Positions 1 to 8,670 of a stretch of DNA of 64,000 nucleotides are shown here, one piece after another. Below the pieces are notes generated by a model that was given only the letters and a program-made list of their open reading frames with translations, was not told the DNA's origin and made no database searches. The position numbers and the translations under genes were made by a program. The first letter of the stretch is position 1, and the number at the start of each line of letters is the position of its first letter. The DNA is from Acanthamoeba lenticulata. Its lineage: Eukaryota; Discosea; Longamoebia; Acanthamoebidae. The stretch spans positions 62,001 through 126,000 of the forward strand of contig NAVB01000033.1 of NCBI GenBank assembly GCA_002179805.1, in the 5' to 3' direction.

Positions 1-100
1 CTCCTTGACTTCGTAAATGTCTTAACTCATGCACTGTTTTTCTGCTATAAATCCTATCTGGCGACACAACTCAATAGAGCACTGGCAACCCCGGTATGCG

Positions 101-188
101 CCGATCTCGAACAAACGCGCGCTGTTGCGTACGACGAGGGTCTCGCGCTTGCCCACACGCTGGGAGCGCATTTCGCCGAGTGCTCGGC
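101..188 (+). pseudogene. 88-base copied fragment of the downstream Rab exon
   Basis: These bases match 2548-2635 in the last exon of the Ank-F-box-Rab gene with about three differences, in the same orientation. The piece covers the stretch just after the G4 region through the G5 SA motif, without splice sites, start or the rest of the GTPase fold. It is followed by unrelated AT-richer sequence, so it is a broken fragment and not a second gene. The rest of 1-284 shows no other coding signal; a TATA-like ctataaat lies near 43-50. The near identity suggests a recent local duplication. Confidence 0.75.
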
Positions 189-284
189 ACTTTTTAATTA
201 CGGAGTTAGAAGAATAAATTCGTTAAAGGAACGCAGTTCCTGCCGCAACGTGAAAAAGGCGCAGCAGCTGAGGCAAAGAGGGTG

Positions 285-2831
285 ATGGACATGGACGTCG
301 AGGAGGATGTATGCAAGCGTGTGTTGGATGCTGTTGTGGCCGGTGATGTAGTTGCTGCGCGTGCTGCTCTCGAAAAGGCAGACGAGGCGAGCAAACAAGA
401 GGGGTTAAGCGCGCTGGTGGACGGTACCGTCGACGCTCACAACTGGTTCGGCCCCTTGGCGCTTTTTTTTTTTTCTGTTTATTTTTATTAGCATATTTGT
501 TCATTACTTTTCAATCAAAATGCTCCACGTTGCAGGACGGCGTTGATGCTGGCGGTCGAGCAGTTGGACGTGGACATGGTGCGCCTCCTGCTCGACGCGG
601 GCGCTGATGTGAATCTCCCGGGTGGTGCTGCCGGTGACGGCATGACCGCGCTGCACGTTCTCGCCGAGCTGGACCGTCGCTCTTGGTCCCAAGCAACGGC
701 TTTGGAGCAGTTCGGAGCTGTACTCGAGCTTCTGCTTCGTGCCGGCGCTGACCCCAATGCCTCCACCACAGCGGGCGAGGTCCTCCCTCCTCTCTTCTCT
801 CCTCTTGCTGTTCCATCAACACACACACACACACACTCATCCTCGTCTGGCGGTGTGATGTGCCGAGCAGAGCGTGCTGCATCTGCTGGCACTGCGAGGC
901 CACACCGACGCCGTGCGCCAACTGCTCACGCGCGGGGTCGTGCACAACGTCGACGCGACAAATGCGAATGGCGACACGCCACTCCATTATGGTACGTGAC
1001 GCCGCGACGAGCTGGTCCAGCACTTGAGCCAAAACAATTCTCACTCATCCATGCGCGAACAGCGTCACGGAAGGGGCACACGGAGATAGTGAAGCTGCTG
1101 CTGGCTCACGGCGCCTCGTTGAACGCGCGGAGCAAGTTTGGCACACCTCATCAGGTATTTGTTCATTTTTATATAGGTTCTGTTCATTTTTCAATCTGTT
1201 GCTCATCGGTAGTCGTCGCACAGGTGGCGGGAGAGTTCCAGCAGGCCACCATTGCGGCGCTCCTGAAGAGCCTGGCCGTCAGAACGTCGGAGACAGGGAT
1301 CTGGAGCCTTCCTCCTGTTCGTCTCTCTTCCCTCTTCAACTTGGCTGCCAGTCAGGGCGATTGTGATTGACACATTATTGGGTGTACATGTACATGCGCA
1401 AATGATGTGCGCGATTGGACAGGAGGTGGTGCTGCACATGTTGTCCTTCCTCGGCACGGCTGAGGACTTGTGTGCCGTCTCCGTGGTTCGTTTTCAAACT
1501 GATCATCATACCTTGTCAACCCTTCCCTCATTTGTGTGTTTTGGGGGGGGGGCAATAATGGACAGACATGTCGCGCGCTGGCCAGCATCAGCCGTGATGA
1601 TCATCTGTGGCGTCCGTTGGGCCACCCTTCCTGGGCCGACCATGTGCCCACGTATGTTGGTTGCAGCGCTGTCCCTGTCCATTAGTGGTCAATTTTGATT
1701 TTTTATTTTTTGATTTTTGATTTCCCGAACAATATTTTTTTTTAAAAAAACAAACATATGAAACAGGACGGGCGGGTGGAAGGAAGTCTACATGAAATGG
1801 CTCCGCGCTGCCATCGCGCTCTACCTTCATAAGGACTCCCGCCCCACACCCAACGGACACAGCCAAAGCAAGGCGCCTGCGACGGCACAGCGTGGTGGCG
1901 AGTTGCGACTGCTCAAGTTCCTCTTCTCGGGCGACTCGTACATCTCCTTCTCCGCTTCCTCCTCATCGTGAGAGATAACTTCACGTGGCGGCCGCCACCG
2001 TGCTTGGACTGCAGTGGCGCGGGCAAGACATCCATGCTCCTGCGCTACACTGAAGACGTATTCCAGGATCTATACATGTCCTCCATCGGAGTCGACTTCA
2101 AAATCAAAAGCTTGGAGCACCAAGGCCAAACTGTCAAGGTGCACCACCAGCTCCTTCAATCCTCTTTTATTAGTCGACTGTCAAGCAATCGATCTCACAC
2201 CTGAGGCTGTGTACGTGTTGGTTTGTGTTCCCGCCGCTTGTTGATTGCTTGGGGATGCTTCTCCTCTACAGCTCCAACTCTGGGTAACCCGCACACTTAC
2301 ATTTTTGAACTTTAATGCATTCAATTTTCATTCTTTTTATTTAATTATTTATTTCCGTCCCAACAGGACACGGCAGGGCCGGAGCGCTTCCGGACCATCA
2401 CGGCGAGCTATTACCGCGGCACTAACGGCGTGTTGGTGCTCTACGACATCACCAGCCGCCGATCGTTCGATAATGTTGTCAACTGGGTGGACGAGGTTCG
2501 CAAGCATGGCCTGGAGCAGTGCCAGGTGATGATGGTCGGGTGCAAGGCCGATCTAGAACAAACGCGCGCTGTTGCGTACGACGAGGGCCTCGCGCTTGCC
2601 CACGCGCTGGGAGCGCATTTCGCCGAGTGCTCGGCCAAGACGGGTGGTGGCGTGAAGGAGGTCATGGAGACGCTCGTGGTGGCGGCGTTGGGCGGATGGC
2701 GTCAAGTGCCAGGCCTTGGCCAACCGGCGTACGTGCCCGGCGAGGCCACGCTCGATGCCCGCATCTCTGCCGCCCGACAGCAGCAAGCAACAGACAAGAC
2801 AGCTCCCTCTTCTTCATGTTGTCTTCAGTAG
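285..2831 (+). CDS. Ankyrin repeat - F-box - Rab-like small GTPase fusion protein
   Basis: Model: join(285..445, 536..779, 871..991, 1063..1154, 1224..1316, 1423..1485, 1566..1651, 1767..1937, 2015..2138, 2272..2283, 2367..2831), 543 residues, all introns GT-AG and all phases consistent. Exons 1-5 hold ankyrin repeats (WTALMLAVEQ, GMTALHVLAE, NGDTPLHYAS). Exons 5-7 give an F-box (LPPEVVLHMLSFLGTAED, then LASISRDDHLWRPL). Exons 8-11 give a Rab/Ras-type GTPase: G1 GDSGAGKTS, switch I SSIGVDF, G3 DTAGPE, G4 CKAD, G5 ECSAK. The C-terminus CCLQ could be prenylated. Two nucleotide-binding motifs deviate: Pro replaces the catalytic Gln in G3, and Cys replaces Asn in NKxD. F-boxes usually dock substrates on SCF ubiquitin ligases, and Rabs act on membranes; the joint role is inferred. 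Two adjacent genes are less likely because the frame runs unbroken from F-box into P-loop. Confidence 0.85.
2272..2283 (+). other. 12-base microexon (LQLW) in the Rab domain
   Basis: Between introns 2139-2271 and 2284-2366 lies a 12-base exon, CTC CAA CTC TGG, coding LQLW. It joins VK of the previous exon to DTAGPE of the next and restores the Rab beta-strand before G3. Both flanking introns have GT-AG ends and phase 0. Without it the GTPase would lack four core residues but stay in frame. Confidence 0.8.
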
Positions 2832-2898
2832 TGGAAGCTTTTATTGAAGCGTATTTACAAAAGAATAAACAAAAAAAAGACGTTTTGGCTGCCCGACC

Positions 2899-4341
2899 TC
2901 AAGCAGGGACCACCGTGTAGAAGAGGACAAAGCCCAGAACGAAGTAGAGGCTCAGCAGGACGAGCGAGGCGACGGCCGAGGCCCGGCGCCGGCCAGGGTC
3001 CTCGATTTCTCCCGCGAAGTAGAGGCCGCCGAGCAGGAGGCCCGCGAGGAAACCGCCCAAGTGGCCCGCGCCGTCGATGTAGGTGGACGACCCGACGAAG
3101 GAGAAGACCAGCACAAAGGCCACCATGAAGAGCATCGGGTAGAGGGTCGATCTGCGCACGTTCGGGTCCATCTTGTGCCACCGCAGGACCATCTCGGTGC
3201 AGTAAGCGCCCAACACGCCCATGAGGGCTGTCGAGGCGCCCACGCTCGTCGAGTCCCAGTAGAGCAGGCAGCTCATCAGGTTGCCCGCCACGCCTGTTGG
3301 TCATCACCACGCTCCATCATCACCATCATCAACTTCTCGGCAAAGAATAAGAAGAACAAGAAGGACAGCTCGAACCGGCGATGAAGTAGAGAAAGGCATA
3401 GCGTAGAGTGCCCCAACGACGCTCGCCCACCACTCCTGATGGCCATCATCCCGCCAAGTTGTTGGTATGATCATCAGCCAATCAATTCATGCGCGAACGA
3501 GATGAACAAGTCGCGCACCGAAGCGCAGTTGAAAGAGGAGGTTGAAGGCGATGTGGATGAAACCGGCGTGCAGGAAGATGGGCGTGACAAAGCGCCACAG
3601 CTGGAGCTCATGCCGCATGAGGTGCGGTTCTTTGGCGCCCATCTCCACCAGCGTGCCTGGCGTCATAAATAATAAAAAAAAGGTGATGACGCAAACGGTG
3701 AACAAGCAAGTCCAGAAGCCAAGCTGAAGCACATGACGAGCTCTTGAAGACGAAGATGGTGTAGCAGTACGTACTGCCCCCAGGCCCGATGGAAGGGTTT
3801 TCTGACCACGAAACAACGCCGCCCAGGGCGAGCTCGACGATGAAGACGATGACCTGAGGGTCAACGTCCATAGGGCCCAGAGTAGAGCATAGGTGAGCCA
3901 AGGCAAGGCGCACGGGAGGGCACAGCTGTGCGGGACGTGCCTGCACAACCGAAATGAGGAAGGAGAAGGTTTTGGCGAGGCCGATGTACTGTTGCTTCTT
4001 GTCCTCCGACCAGAGCGGGGGGATGAAGCACGGGAAGCACGAGCCACAGCACATGACTGCCATCTGCTGCCACCCGCCCGACGGCAGAACGACCTCGGCC
4101 TCCCGGCCATCGATGCCCGGCATTTTCACCATGTACTGCGGCACAGGGCTAGCATACCTGAAGAAGGAAGAGTGAGTTGTGGCAATGGCGCTCGCAGGAG
4201 ACGGCCGTACTCAAAGTCGCCGCTGCTGTGGGCAACACCAGGCCGCGAGTAGCCAGATGAGGCACCCCAAGGATTGGGAAGCGGCTGTGCATTGGGGGAG
4301 GACTGGTTCTCCAGATCTTTGAAGGTACGAATGTTGGCCAT
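2899..4341 (-). CDS. Rhomboid-family intramembrane serine protease
   Basis: Model: complement(join(2899..3293, 3376..3435, 3519..3656, 3775..4157, 4211..4341)); a further GC-AG intron at 3854-3940 is likely. The protein has a soluble N-terminus, then several membrane segments. Family marks are NPSIGPGGST after the first membrane segment, the HAGFIHIAFNLLFQ helix, WGTLRYAFLYFIAG, the Ser motif VGASTALMGVLGA and the catalytic His motif DGAGHLGGFLAGLLLG. The nucleophile context is GAST, where most active rhomboids have GASG, but the Ser and His are both present, so activity is plausible. Rhomboids cleave transmembrane substrates inside the bilayer. The gene ends 68 bases from the Rab fusion stop in convergent orientation. 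Start chosen at the only suitable Met, before ANIRTFKDLENQ. Confidence 0.9.
3854..3940 (-). other. Probable GC-AG intron in the rhomboid gene
   Basis: On the minus strand CAG|GCACGT starts an 87-base stretch that ends CTCAG. It has no in-frame stop, so the reading frame stays open either way. Removing it joins FLISVVQ to VIVFIVELALGG and makes a typical first rhomboid membrane helix. Keeping it inserts 29 residues rich in Pro, Cys and Arg in the middle of that helix. Confidence 0.65.
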
Positions 4342-4388
4342 CTTGTTTGCTCGCTGCCGTAAGCACAGAAAAAGGACAGGCACTGAAA

Positions 4389-4620
4389 GAAAAAGCGCAA
4401 GAAAATAAATGTCATGTTTTTTCCGACGAAAAAAGCTGTGCGTGCCGCGAGGAGCCTCTTCTGGCCCGCAGACGACGACACTCCCGTGATCTCACCACTC
4501 TACTCATCCAGATCCTCTTCGTCACCTAGAGCAAGGGACGGGGGAGGAGAACAACAGGAAGCGGCTTCTGGCGATGAAGAAGACCAGAACGAGGTGGACG
4601 AAGAGGAGGAGGAGAGACGT
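4389..4620. pseudogene. Rearranged, partly inverted fragment of the SAP-domain gene
   Basis: Bases 4389-4527 resemble 6735-6866 (3' end of the SAP-domain gene) in direct orientation. Bases 4535-4615 resemble the reverse complement of about 6955-7035 (its acidic coding tail). The copy is thus two pieces of one gene joined head to head, with small indels. It carries no complete reading frame. It lies in the 627-base gap between the divergent rhomboid and ADP-ribosylhydrolase starts; the remainder of that gap (4342-4388, 4621-4968) shows no clear gene. Confidence 0.7.
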
Positions 4621-4968
4621 CACCATGTCTTGGCCGAGGAAGAACCCCACCTCACTCCAGGCCACCTGTGGGGAAAGAGTCGCGCATCAGATATGAGTGC
4701 TACATATTTACTGGCGAGTGTGTGGCTAGTGGCGCCAAAAGCAAATTCATTTATTTTAATTACGCTTTCAAGGCGTTCTTCCGCCACGTGGTCTTCCACC
4801 CGCAGAGCGCAAACAAAATGTTGCGCCAGCAGGCCTGGCACCCAGCCCTTTTTCTGAGCCGTGCCGAGCTGAGGGGGCCTCGTCAAGTGAGGGCAAAGTA
4901 TCATTCTGCCTGTCGGCGTCTGTGGCAGTTTTTTACGTAGAACTCGCCCCCCCCAATATGAGGAGGTC

Positions 4969-6695
4969 ATGTTTAACGTGCGTGAGTAGAGGCGAGATTA
5001 GTGCCGCAGAGTCCTATGAGCCAGTCTCTTTGCAAGAGCGGTACCGAGCAAGCATGGTGCTTGCTGGTGTCGGAGATGCCATGGGCTATCTGCACGGCCT
5101 ATGGGAGTTCACTTACGATGGTGCCTTACCGTGATATTTTCACTCGTTTGGGGGTCGAGTGGCTTACCGCCCACAACCAGGTAGGACCATTCACCGCGAG
5201 TTGGGGAAGTTAGGAGGACTTGACAAGCTCAACATCAAGGATTGGTGTGTCTCAGATGATCAAGTCATGCACCTGGCCACCGCCGAAGTAAGTCCACTTT
5301 TCTCCACTTCCTCAACTCACCTTTCCTGCCTCACCCATCTCCAGGCTCTTATAGAACATGGTGACAAACCCCTGTCGGAGCTGTACCCTCTACTGGCCAG
5401 GCACTACGTTCTCTCCTTCCAGGACATGGCTGGCCGCAAGCCCGGCCCGAGGACCATCAAATCCGTGCAGCACCTGGCTTCACATCCGTGGAACAGCATT
5501 CCGTACTCGCCGCAGGGCGGCGGCTGCGGCGGTGCGATGCGGGCCATGTGCATCGGCCTACGCTTTCCTGGAGAGTTGAATGCACGTTCATCAATCACAC
5601 ACGCAAGGAGACCCACTTTTCACTCATTCACCATACGCCTTCCCACTACACATGTAGAGAGACAAGTTGATCGCTGCCTCTATCGAGAGCGGCCGAATGA
5701 CACACAACCACCCGACCGGATTCTTTGGCGTACGCAGCGCCTTATCCCCTCAAGACAGCCCGACGAAGGCACCTTCATCACTGATGGCATGGTTCTTCAG
5801 GCCCTGGTGTCTGCCACCTTCACTGCCTATGCCGTGGAGAATGTGCCCACTGTCGATTGGGCCAGACGCATGCTTGAGGAGGTAGGTGAGACATGTCTCG
5901 TCCCCATATATCAAAGCAGAGTCCTTTCTTCACCGCCTTTCCTCTTTCTATGCAAACAGGTGATGCCGCGAGCCTACGGCTATGTGAAAGACCAGAAGAG
6001 GGACTGGGACGCCTACCAACCCGACCTCAAGCACTTTGAGCAGCAGTGGTGAGGGTCCATCCTTCTCCTTTCTTCACACCTGGTTTAGTCTCATGGCACC
6101 GCTCAGGCACAAGTACGCAGTGCTCCGTCGGATTGCGAACGGAGAGTTGGAGCCGACATTTCCTGAGGTGCAGTACAACACTTGACCGCAACTCGGATTG
6201 GTAATCGCTCAATGTGACGCCCAAGCAGGCGTGGGGAGTGCGGGAGAGGGACGCCTACTACAGCTCAATCTCGTGGGACGGATGGGGCGGCGCCTCAGGT
6301 ATACCTCAAGAACCTTCCTTTCCCGTTTGCCTGTTCTCACCCGATCATGCGATTGTGGGGCTGCGGACGAGCAGGCCACGATGCTGTGATTATCGCTTAC
6401 GACGCGCTGCTGGGCGCGAAGAGCTCGTGGCATGAACTGGCCTACCGAGGAATCCTGCATGGAGGGGACAACGATACCACCGGTCCTCTCCTCTCTCTTT
6501 GTTAGGTGCAGAGTGAGCCGCGTACATGCGATTCTGACAAAAGCCAACCTTTGTGCAGGTGCCATATGCGGGGCGTGGTTTGGCGCGCTTTATGGTTTCC
6601 GTGGAGTGCCCCGCTGCAACTACGAGGCGCTCGAGTACCGCGAACGAGCAGAAGCGGCCGCGGACAAACTCCTGCAGCTAACTTTCTCAAGTTGA
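4969..6695 (+). CDS. ADPRH: ADP-ribosylarginine hydrolase (ADPRH/ARH1 family)
   Basis: Model: join(4969..4981, 5010..5120, 5181..5287, 5345..5574, 5660..5729, 5801..5881, 5960..6048, 6107..6167, 6229..6298, 6375..6482, 6559..6695), 358 residues, close to the animal ARH1 length. The first exon is only 13 bases (MFNV plus one base) before a GTGAGT donor. Diagnostic segments are MVLAGVGDAMGY, LGGLDKLN, VSDDQVMHLATAE, GGCGGAMRAMCIGLRFP, SIESGRMTHNHPTGFFG, SWDGWGGASGHDA and HGGDNDTTGAICGAWFG. The Asp pairs in SDD and GDND match the family's Mg2+-binding residues. The enzyme removes ADP-ribose from arginine of modified proteins, reversing mono-ADP-ribosylation. It is convergent with the SAP-domain gene, 147 bases away. 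Confidence 0.93.
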
Positions 6696-6842
6696 CACTA
6701 AAGAAAACACTTTTCGATTCTCTCCTTTTGGCAGAAAAAGCTCAAGAAAATAAAATGTCATGTTTTCCGACGAAAGCTGGAGCGTGCCGCGAGGAGCCTC
6801 TTCTGGCCCGCAGACAACGCCAGCTTCCGTGCTCTCACCGCT

Positions 6843-8312
6843 CTACTCATCCAGCTCCTCTTCGTCACCTTCCTCTTCCTCGCCCTCGCCCTCATCCTCT
6901 TCCTCTTCCTCCTCGTCGGCCTCTTCACTGGGCTTGGAGGTCTTGCCCTTGACGTTCTCCTCCTCTTCGTCCACCTCGTCCTGGTCTTCTTCGTCGCCAG
7001 AAGCCGCTTCCTCGTTGTTCTCCTCCTCCCCCTTCTCTTCCTCGGTTCCCTCAGGCTTGGTGACCTTCTTGGTCTTCTTGGTCTTCTTGGACTTCTTGGC
7101 CTTCTTGCGCCTGGCGGGGGCGGCCGCCTGAGCACGGGCAGCATCGGGGTCGGCCAGGAAAGCCAGCACTCGGAGGATGAGCTCCTTCTTCGTGCCCGAC
7201 ACCTTGAGGCCCTGCTCGCGCGCGTAGTCTTGCAGCTCCGCCAGGTAGTACCACTGGAAGACGTCCTCGTAGGTCACGCCCTCGCGCAGCTTGGGCTTGG
7301 TCTTGGACAGCTTGACCTTCTTCTTCTTGCTCTTCTCCTTCTTGCGCGACTCGCCTTCTGTCTCGGCGACGATCTCAGACACAGGCCGGTCGGTGATGAT
7401 GGAAGCAGCCAGCACCTGACGGCTGCGGGTCTCACCCTTGGGGTGCTCGTTCTTCATGGCGAAGCAGATGTCGTGCAGCTGCTCCTCCCTGCTCAACACG
7501 CGCAAGATCATGAGCACGCGGTCCTGCAGGCTGTGCCTTGCAAGCGGGCTGGCTACGTACCGAAGGGACTCGAAGAAGGCGACAAGAGCCTCCTGCTCCA
7601 GGGCGGCCTGAATCTCCTCCACGCTCACCTCGGTCTCGCTCTCAGACAGGCCAGGAACAACCTCGGCCAGCTCACTAATCAAGTCGTCGCTGGCGTCCTT
7701 CTCCTGTTATTGTCGTTTGATGATTAAGAAGACGCGAAACATGTACGTTTAGCGCAAGAGAAAGACGTACGAGGAAGGCAGCTAGTCCAACGCCGCCGAG
7801 GGCGGTGCTGATGTGTTCAGAGAGCCGCTTGGTAAGGACGGCCCGGCTGCTCGGGTTGTTGCCCTCGCCGCACTTGATGCCAAGGGAAGTGACCGCTTCG
7901 GCAAGAAGGGGCTGGGTCATCTTCTCGCACAGCAGGCGCACGGCGCCCCGCTCGATCTCATACACGACGCGTCGGCGAGCCTCGAACCCCGACAACTTTT
8001 CCTTCTTCTTGCCCTCTTCGGACTTGCTTCGTGTGGTGGCTTTGCTCTTCTTGTTGCCAGTAGCCGCATCGTTCTCTTTATTGCCCTCACTGCCCTCGCT
8101 GCCCTTCTTCTTGAGCTTCTGCTCGTCGATGTTACGCGTTAGACGCACGTTATTCAGTGCGATGTGCGGCATGGGGCCGGTACCAGGGAGTCGAGCGCGG
8201 CGGCCAGGGCGCGAAGGCTCGGGTCCTCCTCGCAGATGGCGCGAACAGCGGCCGGGGGAATCTTTGCGACGACCTCCTCTGGGTTCGCGAGCTTGGCGTT
8301 GGCTTTCGACAT
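6843..8312 (-). CDS. SAP-domain nuclear protein with acidic/basic C-terminal tail
   Basis: Model: complement(join(6843..7703, 7771..8118, 8184..8312)), 445 residues. The start is MSKANAKLANPEEV. The second exon is Lys-rich, followed by a SAP/HeH-like stretch (LLAEAVTSLGIKCGEG). The third exon holds a clear SAP motif, LQDYAREQGLKVSGTKKEL, a short helical DNA-binding fold. After it come Lys-rich and then Glu/Asp-rich runs, typical of chromatin-associated proteins. A nuclear, DNA- or RNA-binding role is inferred. The N-terminal half is not a family I recognise. Pieces of this gene recur in rearranged form at 4389-4620. Confidence 0.8.
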
Positions 8313-8670
8313 GTTAGTCTGTGTGTGGCTGTGTGATGTGATACAGCTCTCCCGCGCCGCTCAATGTATGGCGTTTTTTGGCGCCAAAAGGCACCAAGGT
8401 CGCCCCGCAGCTGGTGCACACGCCAATGGCTCGAGAGCTGCAGCAAACGGCCATAACGGCAAACCAGCTTTTCACTGATGCAGGTTCGAGCTTTCGTTTT
8501 GTTTCGGGGTTGTCTTGTTTTTTTGAAACTTCTTCTTTCTTTTCGCGCCCACTTTCTGGCCAATCATTTTTCTCCCATTTACGCAAAAAGTCCACACATT
8601 CCGCGTAACGGAGTTGCCATTTGGGCTGCCTCAAGAGAGCACCAGCGCGTCTGGCACAACACGACCGACA
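8313..8670. other. Divergent intergenic region
   Basis: This 358-base gap separates the start of the SAP-domain gene (minus) from the start of the intronless hydrolase (plus). It holds a T-rich stretch near 8516-8526 and no convincing open frame. It probably contains both promoters. Confidence 0.4.

Noticed and set aside
812..838. CA microsatellite in an intron
   Set aside because: Ordinary dinucleotide run inside the intron 780-870; no sign of function.
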